A DNA stretch of 64,000 nt from Pseudomonas sp. B21-048 (GTDB lineage: Bacteria > Pseudomonadota > Gammaproteobacteria > Pseudomonadales > Pseudomonadaceae), in assembly GCF_024748615.1 (NCBI RefSeq), contig NZ_CP087168.1, positions 2,170,001-2,234,000 on the forward strand, read 5' to 3'. Below the pieces are notes generated by a model, which was not told the DNA's origin, did not search any database, and saw only the letters and a list, made by a program, of their open reading frames with translations. The position numbers were made by a program, and so were the translations under genes. Below are positions 16,990 to 25,504 of this stretch, piece by piece (position 1 is the first letter of the stretch; each line of letters begins with the position of its first letter).

Positions 16990-17950
16990 GGGCCGGCCTC
17001 CTGACATTCCAATGACAAAGGCTCAGGAGGAGCGCGGCACCGGCCAGGTGCAGACGCACCCAATGCAGGCCCCACAGCTGCAGCATCAGGCCTATGTCAT
17101 GGTGTTTCAGGCTCTGGCGCAGGCTCAGCACCAGCGCTGGCAGGCTGGTGATGAACACGATGAATAACGCCACTTGAGGGAAACCATTGAACAGGGTGGA
17201 TAGAGCAATGAAATCCAGCCCCCAGACGCCCATTGAAAAGGCCGGGAACCGCAGCAAACGCAGGCTCATCCCTTGGGTGCGCAGCAGTTGCAGGTGACTG
17301 CCCTGGCGCCACAACTCCTTGCCCATCCATTCGCGCCAGCTGCCTTCGTAACCCCAATGCAAGGCGACGCTTTGGTTGACCGCGAGCAATCGTGCGCCGG
17401 CTTCGCTCAGGCGCAAGGTGAATGCCTTGTCTTCACCGGTGCGCAGGGTTTCGTCGAAGCCGCCGACCTTATCGAACCAGGTGCGGCGCATCAGCAGGTT
17501 GGCGCTGGGCAGCCATCGCACCGGGTGCAAGGTGTGAGTGGTCGGGCGGGCCATGCGGCGTTGCCAGGCCGTGGCAAACCACGGCGCTTGGATAGGGGTG
17601 TGCAAGTCCAGGGCAAGGACATCGGCCTGACCGCCAGACTCCAGTTCGAACAAGAGCGTCAGCCAGTCCCCAGGCATCTCGATATCGGCATCGATGAAGC
17701 CCAGCCATTCGCCTGTCGCCATCGCCGCCCCGCGATTGCGCAGGGCGCCGATCAGCAGGCCGGGCAGCACCAGCACCTGCGCACCGAACTGGCGAGCGAT
17801 GTGCGGGCCCTGATCGTCGGAGCCGTTATCGACCACGATCAACTCGCATTCCAGCCCGGTGGCCTCAGCGGCTTTTTTCGCGGCGAGCAACGTACGACCG
17901 ATGTGTCGGGCTTCGTTGTACATCGGGATGACGAGGCTGATGCGGCTCAT
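16982..17950 (-). CDS. Glycosyltransferase family 2
   Basis: 322 residues. GT-A features are clear: SLVIPMYNEARHIGRTL, the ELIVVDNGSDDQ strand and the metal-binding FIDADIEMPGD, followed by an acceptor region with EDKAFTLRL. Two or three hydrophobic helices lie near the C-terminus (from about 240), so it is probably membrane-associated. It overlaps the Wzy-like gene by 4 bp (ATGA). It is assumed to add a sugar to the undecaprenyl-linked intermediate; donor and acceptor are unknown. Confidence 0.85.
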   Translation of the reverse strand: MSRISLVIPMYNEARHIGRTLLAAKKAAEATGLECELIVVDNGSDDQGPHIARQFGAQVLVLPGLLIGALRNRGAAMATGEWLGFIDADIEMPGDWLTLLFELESGGQADVLALDLHTPIQAPWFATAWQRRMARPTTHTLHPVRWLPSANLLMRRTWFDKVGGFDETLRTGEDKAFTLRLSEAGARLLAVNQSVALHWGYEGSWREWMGKELWRQGSHLQLLRTQGMSLRLLRFPAFSMGVWGLDFIALSTLFNGFPQVALFIVFITSLPALVLSLRQSLKHHDIGLMLQLWGLHWVRLHLAGAALLLSLCHWNVRRPARG

Positions 17951-19314
17951 GCCTTGGCCTCCGTCGGCGGACGTTCTTCAGCCTTGAGGCGCAACACGAA
18001 AGTCAGGGCGAGCATGATCCACAGGTATTTATGATTTGGTGCGCTGAGGAACATCAAAAACAGCATCAGCGACAGATAGCTGATGCCCAGGTGCGTGATC
18101 AGGTCGGCCTGTTCCCAATCCCGTCGCAGCAACCAGGCATGACGGGCACGGATCAGGTTGTACATCCCAAGGCCCAGCATGCCGACGAACAACAGCCCGG
18201 CGGGAATCCCCACTTCGCTGAAGATTTCCAGGTAAGTGTTGTGAGCGCGGCGGTACAGGTCACTGGGCTTGCGGTTGGCGGAAAACACCTTGGCGTAACC
18301 GGTGGTGGCGTAGTGCAGCGGGAAGGTGCCGGGGCCGGAACCGAGCAACGGGTGTTCCTGGATGATCTGGCTGCCGACCACGATGTATGACGCCCGACGG
18401 CCGAGGGATTCGTCCTGGCTCTTGGCGCCGGCTTTCAAGATGCTCAAGGATTGAATGCGCGCGATGTAACCGGCCGGCATTGAATAAATGGTCAGCGGGA
18501 TCACGATCGCAAGACCAAGCATGGCAAAACCCAAGTGGCGCGGACGGATGCGTGGCAACTGCGCGCGGTAGTGCCAGGCGCCGATCATCAAGCTGATAAA
18601 AAGCACCACCAGCCCGGAACGGGAATCGGTCTTGGTCATGCCGCCCAGCAGCAAAATGCAGCAGCCACCCCAGAACAATCGGTGCAACAGGTTCGGGCTG
18701 CGAATCACCAGCAGCAGAGCCAATGGCACGGCGAAGGCGATCAGTAGGGCAAACGAGTTCGGGTCTTCCAGCAGCCCGGCGGCGCGGCCCTGGTCCTGAT
18801 ACTTGGTGGAGAACATGGCCAGCGCGCTGGTCGCGCTGACGCTGAGCGTTACCAGCCGGGCGAACATATCGAGGTTCAAATCACGGCCGATCAGCAAGGT
18901 AATTACAAACAGCACCAGGCCGACACTCAGATCCCGCAGATGACTCTGGGACATGTCCAGGTTGTCGGTATTGATCATGCTCAACAGGTACAACACCATG
19001 AACCAGATCAGGTAGCGCCAGATGTTGCTGCGCAGGCGCTCGGACGGAATCTGGTGGATAGCCAGTTGCAACATCACGATCAGTGCCAGCGAAGCACCGA
19101 TGAACTTGGTACCCGACAGCGCATTGCCCTTGAAGAAACCTTCGAACGGCACCAGCGCCGCGATGCCCAACAAACCCCAGGCGGGTTTTCGGTAAAGCAC
19201 GGCGATGGCGACCAGACCGAGCACCGCGCCCGGCGCGAGATACGGATAAGGGCTGGCCAGCAAACCAAGGCAGACCAGGGCGAGCAGACTGACGATCGAG
19301 AGCGGAAAGATCAC
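17947..19314 (-). CDS. Wzy-type polysaccharide polymerase / O-antigen ligase family
   Basis: 455 residues with about ten hydrophobic helices and a large periplasmic loop around residues 285-360 (RASYIVVGSQIIQEHPLLGS, GPGTFPLHYA, then RRAHNTYLEIFSEVGI). The HNxYLEI segment after a long loop is the Wzy_C/O-antigen-ligase signature. In a Wzx/Wzy system it joins repeat units at the periplasmic face. It overlaps both neighbours by 4 bp. No other polymerase candidate is present in the operon, which supports the call. Confidence 0.85.
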   Translation of the reverse strand: MIFPLSIVSLLALVCLGLLASPYPYLAPGAVLGLVAIAVLYRKPAWGLLGIAALVPFEGFFKGNALSGTKFIGASLALIVMLQLAIHQIPSERLRSNIWRYLIWFMVLYLLSMINTDNLDMSQSHLRDLSVGLVLFVITLLIGRDLNLDMFARLVTLSVSATSALAMFSTKYQDQGRAAGLLEDPNSFALLIAFAVPLALLLVIRSPNLLHRLFWGGCCILLLGGMTKTDSRSGLVVLFISLMIGAWHYRAQLPRIRPRHLGFAMLGLAIVIPLTIYSMPAGYIARIQSLSILKAGAKSQDESLGRRASYIVVGSQIIQEHPLLGSGPGTFPLHYATTGYAKVFSANRKPSDLYRRAHNTYLEIFSEVGIPAGLLFVGMLGLGMYNLIRARHAWLLRRDWEQADLITHLGISYLSLMLFLMFLSAPNHKYLWIMLALTFVLRLKAEERPPTEAKA

Positions 19315-20402
19315 GCGCGTGCCTCCCGTGCAGTACGGATATAAAGCTGCGACCAGCGTTCGGCCAAAGCCTTCAGGTCGTAACGGTCCAATTGCGTACG
19401 TCTTGCGTTGTCGATCAATTCGCGAGCCAGTGCCGGCTCACTCAGCAGCGTGTCGATCTGCCGGGCGAGGGCGGCGCTGTCGGTGGGTGTCGCCAGCAGG
19501 CCGTTGTGCCGATCCTCCAGCACATCGGGTATCCCGCCGACGCTGAATGCCACCACCGGCACTCCGGCCTGCATCGCCTCCAGTAAAATCATCGGCGTGC
19601 CCTCGGTGCGCGAGCTGATCACCAGCGCATCGAGTTGCTGCCACCACCGGTTCATGTCGGTCTGATAACCCGGCAGGGTGATGCGTTTGTGCAAGCCGAC
19701 AGCGGCAATCCGCGCCAGCAGGGCTGCCTGTTCCGGGCCGTCGCCGAGCATCACGGCGTCCAGTTGCGAGTGTTGCTGACAGAGCGGAATCAGGGCATCG
19801 AGAAACAGGTCCGGGCCTTTTTCATTGCTCAGCCTTCCAACGTAGCCCGCCAGCCAGCGCGGGTGTTTGACGTTGTTGGGCAGCAGGTCGCTAGCTGCTG
19901 GCAGACCATTGGGGATCACTTGCAGTTTCTCCGCTCGAACACTCGCTCTGCGATGCAGTACGGCGATGCTTTCAGCCACGCAAACAACCCGATGCACCGA
20001 CGCCGTGCGGCACAGTTGCAAACTCAGCCAGCCGTAGAGGCGTTGCTTGCGACTGCGTGGGGTGAAACCGTGTTGGGTAATCACCAATGGCAAGTCCAAC
20101 AACGTCGCACTCACCCAACCAAATAACAGACCCTTGAAATTGTGCGTATTGATCAGCGGCTGTTCAGCCCGCCGCTGACGTAAATGACGCAGCAATTGCC
20201 TCAAACCCGTGAAGCTGCGGCAATCGACCCCAGCCTCGCGAAATCGCGCGATCAGCACTGGCGGCGCATCGAGAAACAGCACTTGGTGCCGCCCCGGCGT
20301 CGCCAGGCAATGGTCCAGCAGCATCCGCTCAGCCCCATAGAAGCCGCCGCTGCTGATCAAATGCATGATCGGCAGAGCGCTGGCGCTGAGCGGCCCGTTC
20401 AA
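19311..20402 (-). CDS. Glycosyltransferase family 4
   Basis: About 363 residues. The N-terminal Rossmann half begins MHLISSGGFYGAERML; the C-terminal half has YVGRLSNEKGPDLFL, VMLGDGPEQAAL, and the GT-B donor motif E-x7-E in RTEGTPMILLEAMQAG. The start is uncertain: TTG 20402 overlaps the previous stop as TTGA, matching the operon's 4-bp overlap style; TTG 20414 is also open, and ATG 20366 would delete a poorly conserved leader. Cytoplasmic, probably retaining, adding a sugar to the lipid-linked unit. Confidence 0.82.
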   Translation of the reverse strand: MNGPLSASALPIMHLISSGGFYGAERMLLDHCLATPGRHQVLFLDAPPVLIARFREAGVDCRSFTGLRQLLRHLRQRRAEQPLINTHNFKGLLFGWVSATLLDLPLVITQHGFTPRSRKQRLYGWLSLQLCRTASVHRVVCVAESIAVLHRRASVRAEKLQVIPNGLPAASDLLPNNVKHPRWLAGYVGRLSNEKGPDLFLDALIPLCQQHSQLDAVMLGDGPEQAALLARIAAVGLHKRITLPGYQTDMNRWWQQLDALVISSRTEGTPMILLEAMQAGVPVVAFSVGGIPDVLEDRHNGLLATPTDSAALARQIDTLLSEPALARELIDNARRTQLDRYDLKALAERWSQLYIRTAREARA

Positions 20403-21994
20403 TGGCGTACCCAATGCACGAAGCTATCCACGGTCCAGTTTTTGTGCGGGTTGTTCGGCATAACGTCTTGCTCGTTGATCACCAACAGCACCGGCAAGCC
20501 CAGTTCATGGGTGATTTGCGCTGGGTGTTTGAAGCGGTGATCGAAGAACTCACGCACGTAGACGAAGGCAATCGCCAACAGCAGACCGGTCAGCATCCCG
20601 AACGGAATGATCAGCAGCGGTTTGGGAAACGCTGCATCGGTCGGTTCGTACGGCGGGCTGAGTACCCGGGCGTTGGACATATCGTTGTCCAGCAAACCGG
20701 CGGAGCTGCTTTCGGCAAAGCGTTGGGCATAGGTGGAGAACGCCGCGTGCAAGGCATTGATCTCGGTGTCCATCTGCGCAAGCTTGCTTTGAGCCACTTG
20801 CAACTGATGGATGCGGTCCTTGAAGTCGGCGATGCGCGCGGTTTTCTGCTTGATCACCGAGGTGACAATCGCCAGGTCGTTGGTCCGCTCCTGAATCCGG
20901 TTGCTGACGATTTTCAGGAACTGCTGACGAGTGCGGGAAATCTGCTCGCGGGTCAACAGCATCGGTTCACTGCCCGGCTGGAAGACCGCCAGGTCGTTCA
21001 TGTAGCGGCTGACCTGAGTGGTCAGTTGCTCACCGAGCTGCCTGATCTCGCGGTCTTCGAACGCGATGTTATCCACCGTGGTGGTGAAGGTGAAGGGGAA
21101 GGTGTACTCGCTGAGCCGGGACGTATTGGTGGCTGACGCCAGGGCGGTTTTCAGGTAGTCGAGCCAGCGCTGGCTTTGCAGCAGGCGATCCTGATACAGG
21201 TTCAGGGCCTGTTCCTCGGTATTGATGGCATTGAGGCGGAAGGTAATTTCTTCCTTCGGATCGGATGAACCCACGCCTTCGAGCAACGCCAGCCGCGTGC
21301 CTTCCAGGCCATCGAGACGCACCTGATATTGCTTCTTCTTGGTTTCGTAGAAGCTCTGCGGCAGGTCGATCGATTGCAGTTCCTGACGGCTGGCCAGGTA
21401 GTTTTGCAGCAGCGCCGCGACAAACCGGGTGCCTTGGGCGGGATCGCCAAAGCTGTAGACAATGGAGATCACGTTGGAACCCGGCAGGGTTTCGATTTTC
21501 AGGTTATCGACGGCCTCTTGGGTGTAGGTATCCAGGGCGGTGTCCCGAACCGGATCGGTTTCAAGCCCGAATGCATCGCGCACCGGATTGACCACGTATT
21601 CACGCAAGGGGGTGGTCACAAAACGTTTGATCGGTTCGGTCACCAGTCTGCTGAAGATCCCGGGGTTGGGCGCGTATTCGCCTTTGTCCCGCAGGTCGCT
21701 GATGGTCTGACGGATCAAGGCCGGCGAACGCAGGATATTGCTCTCGGTTTCCATGTCTGCCAGTGACGGCGGAATGAATGAGGCGTCACTTTGGGTCAGG
21801 GACGTGGTGGCGTCTCCCTGGGAGAGTTTTTTGGACTGCACAATCACCTGCGCGGTAATGTCGAAGCTCTGTTTGAGCATCAGCGGCAAGATCAGGGCGA
21901 TCACTGCAAAAATCAGGAAGACTCGTTTCACCAACTGCTTGTTGGCGAAGAAAATCCTGAAGAACTCATGCAGGTAGTTTTCCTTTGGGTTCAT
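20399..21994 (-). CDS. Wzz/Wzc-type chain-length determinant (co-polymerase), no kinase domain
   Basis: 531 residues. A transmembrane helix at about 21-40 (RVFLIFAVIALILPLML), a long periplasmic part with coiled-coil segments, and a second helix near 475-495 (PLLIIPFGMLTGLLLAIAF) give the polysaccharide co-polymerase topology. The cytoplasmic tail after the second helix is short and lacks Walker motifs, so the ATPase is supplied in trans by the CapB-like gene upstream, a split arrangement. It should set polymer length and bridge to Wza. Confidence 0.87.
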   Translation of the reverse strand: MNPKENYLHEFFRIFFANKQLVKRVFLIFAVIALILPLMLKQSFDITAQVIVQSKKLSQGDATTSLTQSDASFIPPSLADMETESNILRSPALIRQTISDLRDKGEYAPNPGIFSRLVTEPIKRFVTTPLREYVVNPVRDAFGLETDPVRDTALDTYTQEAVDNLKIETLPGSNVISIVYSFGDPAQGTRFVAALLQNYLASRQELQSIDLPQSFYETKKKQYQVRLDGLEGTRLALLEGVGSSDPKEEITFRLNAINTEEQALNLYQDRLLQSQRWLDYLKTALASATNTSRLSEYTFPFTFTTTVDNIAFEDREIRQLGEQLTTQVSRYMNDLAVFQPGSEPMLLTREQISRTRQQFLKIVSNRIQERTNDLAIVTSVIKQKTARIADFKDRIHQLQVAQSKLAQMDTEINALHAAFSTYAQRFAESSSAGLLDNDMSNARVLSPPYEPTDAAFPKPLLIIPFGMLTGLLLAIAFVYVREFFDHRFKHPAQITHELGLPVLLVINEQDVMPNNPHKNWTVDSFVHWVRH

Positions 21995-22011
21995 GGTCGG
22001 TCACCTGAGCG

Positions 22012-23034
22012 TTAGTTGTCGCTGTCTTTGTTGTCGACGCGGTAGCCGAAGCCGAAGCCTACCCCCTGGAACAACACCACGTCCGCCAGTTGCCGCGCGA
22101 GCTCACCGGCGCTGGCCAGTTTGGTCTTGGGCACGTAGAGCATGTCGTCCGGTTGCAGGTAAGCAATCTGCGACGCGTCACCGGACAAGGCTTTTTCCAC
22201 GTCGTAATGCACGGCCTGCACATGGTTGCCGGTGCGGCGCATGATCACCACCGAATCGAGTCGTGCCTTGACGTTAGTGCCACGGGCCAGGGTCAACGCT
22301 TCAAGGACCGAGACCGGCCGGCGAATCGGGTAGGAGCCCGGTTGCGCGACTTCACCCAGCACATAGATTTCGTTGCCCGACGTGGATTTGAGCATGACGT
22401 CGACCCTCATCCGCCCCGGCAGTTGCGCGTAACGTTGATTGAGGAAAGTTTCCAGTTGGTTGACCGTCATGCCTTGCAGCGGTACGGAGCCTATTTCCGG
22501 GAAACTCGCATAGCCGTCGTTGCCCACGGTGATCTCCCGGGTCATACCGCTACCGGGCTGGCTCAGGTTGCTCTTGAGGTTTAGCTCGTTGCTCAGCGGG
22601 CTGGTGACCAGCACGGTCACCTGGTTGCGATTGGGCTGGAACAGGGATTTGCGCTCATAGGCACGCTGGATCTCCTGCCGCGCTTCGACGGCCGTCAGCC
22701 CGCCGATTTTCACCGCGGTATTGGCCCCTGGCAGTTCGATGGTGCCGTCGGGCAGCACCAGCTGAGTGCCGTTGAGCTGACTGGCGGCGGTGAAGTTCAG
22801 GGCGACCTGGTCACCGGGCTGAATGCGGTAAGCCCCCGAGCTACTGGTGCTGACGTGGAAGATCACATCCAGCACATCCTTGGGCCGCAAGGTCTGTTCA
22901 ACCTTGGGCATGTCGGTGGCCTGGGCATTGGCCGGCTCGGCCGTGAGAATCTGTACCGGCATTTGCTGGGTTTCACTGGTGCTGGAGCAACCTGCAAGCG
23001 GCAGCAACAGCAGGAGAAGCATTTTGGCGTTCAT
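22012..23034 (-). CDS. Wza-type polysaccharide export lipoprotein
   Basis: 340 residues. The signal peptide ends in a lipobox L-A-G-C, so the protein is an outer-membrane lipoprotein. The Poly_export domain (YRIQPGDQVALNFTAASQLN) is followed by SLBB-like repeats (MRVDVMLKSTSGNEIYVLGE, PGSYPIRRPVSVLEAL). It should form the outer-membrane export channel for the polymer. AAGGA 8 bp before ATG 23034 supports the start; an upstream in-frame codon at 23079 would place non-signal residues before the lipobox and overlap the ATPase gene. Confidence 0.9.
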   Translation of the reverse strand: MNAKMLLLLLLPLAGCSSTSETQQMPVQILTAEPANAQATDMPKVEQTLRPKDVLDVIFHVSTSSSGAYRIQPGDQVALNFTAASQLNGTQLVLPDGTIELPGANTAVKIGGLTAVEARQEIQRAYERKSLFQPNRNQVTVLVTSPLSNELNLKSNLSQPGSGMTREITVGNDGYASFPEIGSVPLQGMTVNQLETFLNQRYAQLPGRMRVDVMLKSTSGNEIYVLGEVAQPGSYPIRRPVSVLEALTLARGTNVKARLDSVVIMRRTGNHVQAVHYDVEKALSGDASQIAYLQPDDMLYVPKTKLASAGELARQLADVVLFQGVGFGFGYRVDNKDSDN

Positions 23035-23057
23035 AGCGTCATCCTTTCTGCGGTTGC

Positions 23058-23702
23058 TTACAGGTTTTTGTAAAGCCATTTGGGCATGTAGTACTTGCGC
23101 CGGTTGAAGACGCTGCCCACCAGTTTTGCGCCGGCCTGGGTCAGGCGCTGGACCGCGGCCTGGGCCACTTCCCAGCGCGTGTCTTCGGCGCGCACCACCA
23201 TGATCACGCCGTCCACCAGGGTGCTGATGACCAGGGTGTCTGCGGCCGAATACACCGCATCGCCGTCGATCACCACGAAGCGATACCGATCGCCCAGTTG
23301 GTTGAGCAACGGGGCCAGCTGTTCAGTCGTCAGGTGCTCGGCGCCGCGGATGTGCCGCCCGTTCGGCAGGATGTGGAAGGGCAGGCTGGAGACGTTCACC
23401 AGGCAGTCCTGCAGCAGCGGCGGCGAGGCGTTGAACAGCAGGTCGCGGAAGCCGCGTTCTTTGCTCAAGCCCAGTTGTTGCGTGAGGTTGCTCTCCGACT
23501 GGCTGGCGTCCACCAGCAGCACTTGGCCGCTGCTCATTGACGCCAGTTGGCTGGCCAGCGCCAGGGCGCTGGTGGTGGTGCCGGCGCCTGCATTGGCAGA
23601 GGTCAGGAAGAGGATCCGCAGATCCAGGTCGAGCACGGTCGAAGTCAGGTTGGACTCGCTCGGGCTGGCGATGGTCAAGCTTGTGTTCGATGAACCGTCC
23701 AT
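23058..23702 (-). CDS. CapB/CpsD-like P-loop ATPase with degenerate Walker A
   Basis: 214 residues of the MinD/ParA-like BY-kinase fold: SANAGAGTTTSALALASQL (Walker A region, residues 35-53), VLLVDAS (Walker A', about 61-67), FVVIDGDAV (Walker B). The position that should hold the phosphate-binding lysine (G-x-G-K-T/S) is T42. The C-terminus has only three tyrosines (RKYYMPKWLYKNL) in place of the usual tyrosine cluster. Partner: the kinase-less Wzz next door. Start ATG abuts the preceding stop (TAAATG). It may bind nucleotide weakly or serve a structural role. Confidence 0.75.
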   Translation of the reverse strand: MDGSSNTSLTIASPSESNLTSTVLDLDLRILFLTSANAGAGTTTSALALASQLASMSSGQVLLVDASQSESNLTQQLGLSKERGFRDLLFNASPPLLQDCLVNVSSLPFHILPNGRHIRGAEHLTTEQLAPLLNQLGDRYRFVVIDGDAVYSAADTLVISTLVDGVIMVVRAEDTRWEVAQAAVQRLTQAGAKLVGSVFNRRKYYMPKWLYKNL

Positions 23703-24449
23703 TTAACTCGCTCCGTTGCCGCTGAATACTTTGAAGGGGGTTTTCAACAGGATCTTCAGATCAAGCAAAAGGCTCTGCTCGGCGATGTAGTTGAGGTCCA
23801 ACTCAACGCGCTGGTCGAAGTCGATATTGCTGCGCCCGGAGATCTGCCACAGGCCGGTCATGCCGGGGTAGATGCTCAGGCGTGCAAGGTGGCTGTCTTT
23901 GTAGCGATAGGCGTTGAACGAAGTCGGTCGTGGACCTACCAAACGCATGTCGCCACTGACTACATTGATCAGGTTGGGCAGTTCATCAAGGCTGCTGCGC
24001 CGTAAAAAGCCGCCGATGGGAGTAATTCGCGGGTCGTCGTCAATCTTGAAATCGATGGCGTCGGCACCGTGCTTGTTCAGGTGCCGCAGCGACTCCTTGA
24101 GATCCTCGGCATTGGCCACCATGGTGCGGAACTTGTACATGCCGAACAGGCGGCCGCGGTAGCCGGTGCGCTTCTGCACGAACATCACCGGCCCCGGGCT
24201 GCTGAATTTGATCACCAGTGCCAGGCCCAGCAGCACAGGGGAGAGCAGCAGCAGAATCACCAGTGCGCCGAGGCATGCAACCACCCGGTTGGTGCGCGAC
24301 AGGGTCCAGGGCCGACCGCCGTTGCGGCCGGTCACCCAGCCACGACCCTGCATGTGGATCGCTCGGTCGAGGCGCATTCGGTGATCGGGGTCCAGGCGTT
24401 TGTCACGCTGCATGTGATTGAGCAACATGCCTTTTTCTTGTCCAGTCAT
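23703..24449 (-). CDS. Undecaprenyl-phosphate sugar phosphotransferase (initiating)
   Basis: 248 residues of the short WcaJ/RfbP-C type. A hydrophobic helix at about 57-80 anchors the catalytic domain: GPVMFVQKRTGYRGRLFGMY, KFRTMV, then RRSSLDELPNLINVVSGDM and LVGPRPTSF, all hallmark motifs. It transfers a hexose-1-phosphate to undecaprenyl phosphate, starting repeat-unit assembly. The family's large form has four extra helices at the N-terminus; this one lacks them. It overlaps the epimerase gene by 4 bp. Confidence 0.9.
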   Translation of the reverse strand: MTGQEKGMLLNHMQRDKRLDPDHRMRLDRAIHMQGRGWVTGRNGGRPWTLSRTNRVVACLGALVILLLLSPVLLGLALVIKFSSPGPVMFVQKRTGYRGRLFGMYKFRTMVANAEDLKESLRHLNKHGADAIDFKIDDDPRITPIGGFLRRSSLDELPNLINVVSGDMRLVGPRPTSFNAYRYKDSHLARLSIYPGMTGLWQISGRSNIDFDQRVELDLNYIAEQSLLLDLKILLKTPFKVFSGNGAS

Positions 24450-25504
24450 AGGGGCCTCCGCTGAAGCCCGGACGCGAGTGGCGAGTGGGCGTTGCGCAGT
24501 GGGTAGTAGTCACGGAACCAGGCGATGAATCGTCCGAGTCCTTCATCCAGCTCGATCCGTGGCTGGAAACCGGTGGCCTGCGCCAGATCGCTGGCATCGG
24601 CGCAGGTGTTGAGCACGTCGCCCGGTTGCAGCGGCAGCAACTCGACGAGGGCTTTCTGTCCGAGGTGTTTTTCCAGCAGTGCCAGGTAGTCCTTGAGCTC
24701 CACCGGTTGTTGTCCACCGATGTTGTAAATGCGCCACGGCGCCATGCTGCTGGCCGGGTCCGGTTGTTCACGGTTCCAGTCCGGTGCTGCTTGGGGCGCG
24801 CGTTCGAGCAGACGGGCGATGCTCTCGATGATGTCGTCGATGTAGGTGAAATCACGCTGGTGCTGGCCGTAGTTAAACAGCTTCAGCGGCTGGCCTTCGG
24901 TAATCGCCCGGGCGAACTGGATCGGCGACATGTCTGGCCGACCCCAAGGTCCGTACACGGTGAAAAAACGCAAACCGGTGCAGGGAATACCGAACAGATG
25001 GCTGTAGCTGTGGGCCATCAACTCATTGGCTTTTTTGGTCGCGGCGTACAACGACAACGGATGGTCGACGCAGTCCTTGACCGAGTAAGGCGTGTGCTGG
25101 TTGGCGCCGTACACCGAACTGGACGAGGCATAGATCAAGTGTTTGACCGGGTGGTGACGGCAGCTTTCGAGGATGTTGAGAAACCCGCTCAGATTGCTGT
25201 CGACGTAGGCCCGGGGATTTTTCAGGGAGTAACGCACCCCGGCCTGGGCCGCGAGGTGAATCACCACCTCCGGTTGTTCACAAACAAACAAGGCGTCGAG
25301 GGCCGTGGCGTCGGCCAGATCGACTGTCGCCAGCGGGAAATCACCGACGTGCCCACGCACCCAATCCACGCGGTCGTGTTTGAGTTGCGGGTTGTAGAAA
25401 TCGTTGAAATTATCCAGCCCGCACACCTGATGCCCGTCGCTCAACAGCCGTAACACGCAATGGGCACCAATGAAGCCAGCCGCTCCGGTGACGAGTATCT
25501 TCAT
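24446..25504 (-). CDS. NAD-dependent epimerase, probably UDP-glucuronate 4-epimerase
   Basis: 352 residues of the extended SDR family. The NAD motif G-A-A-G-F-I-G is at residues 7-13; the catalytic pair is in SLYAATKKANE (YxxxK), and YASSSSVYG precedes it. The GLDNFNDFYNPQLK and FFTVYGPWGRPDM blocks match UDP-glucuronate 4-epimerases (GAE/WbnF/LspL type) rather than GalE. Its position next to a UDP-glucose dehydrogenase supports conversion of UDP-GlcA to UDP-GalA for the polymer. It starts within the stop of the dehydrogenase (ATGA). Confidence 0.85.
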   Translation of the reverse strand: MKILVTGAAGFIGAHCVLRLLSDGHQVCGLDNFNDFYNPQLKHDRVDWVRGHVGDFPLATVDLADATALDALFVCEQPEVVIHLAAQAGVRYSLKNPRAYVDSNLSGFLNILESCRHHPVKHLIYASSSSVYGANQHTPYSVKDCVDHPLSLYAATKKANELMAHSYSHLFGIPCTGLRFFTVYGPWGRPDMSPIQFARAITEGQPLKLFNYGQHQRDFTYIDDIIESIARLLERAPQAAPDWNREQPDPASSMAPWRIYNIGGQQPVELKDYLALLEKHLGQKALVELLPLQPGDVLNTCADASDLAQATGFQPRIELDEGLGRFIAWFRDYYPLRNAHSPLASGLQRRPL

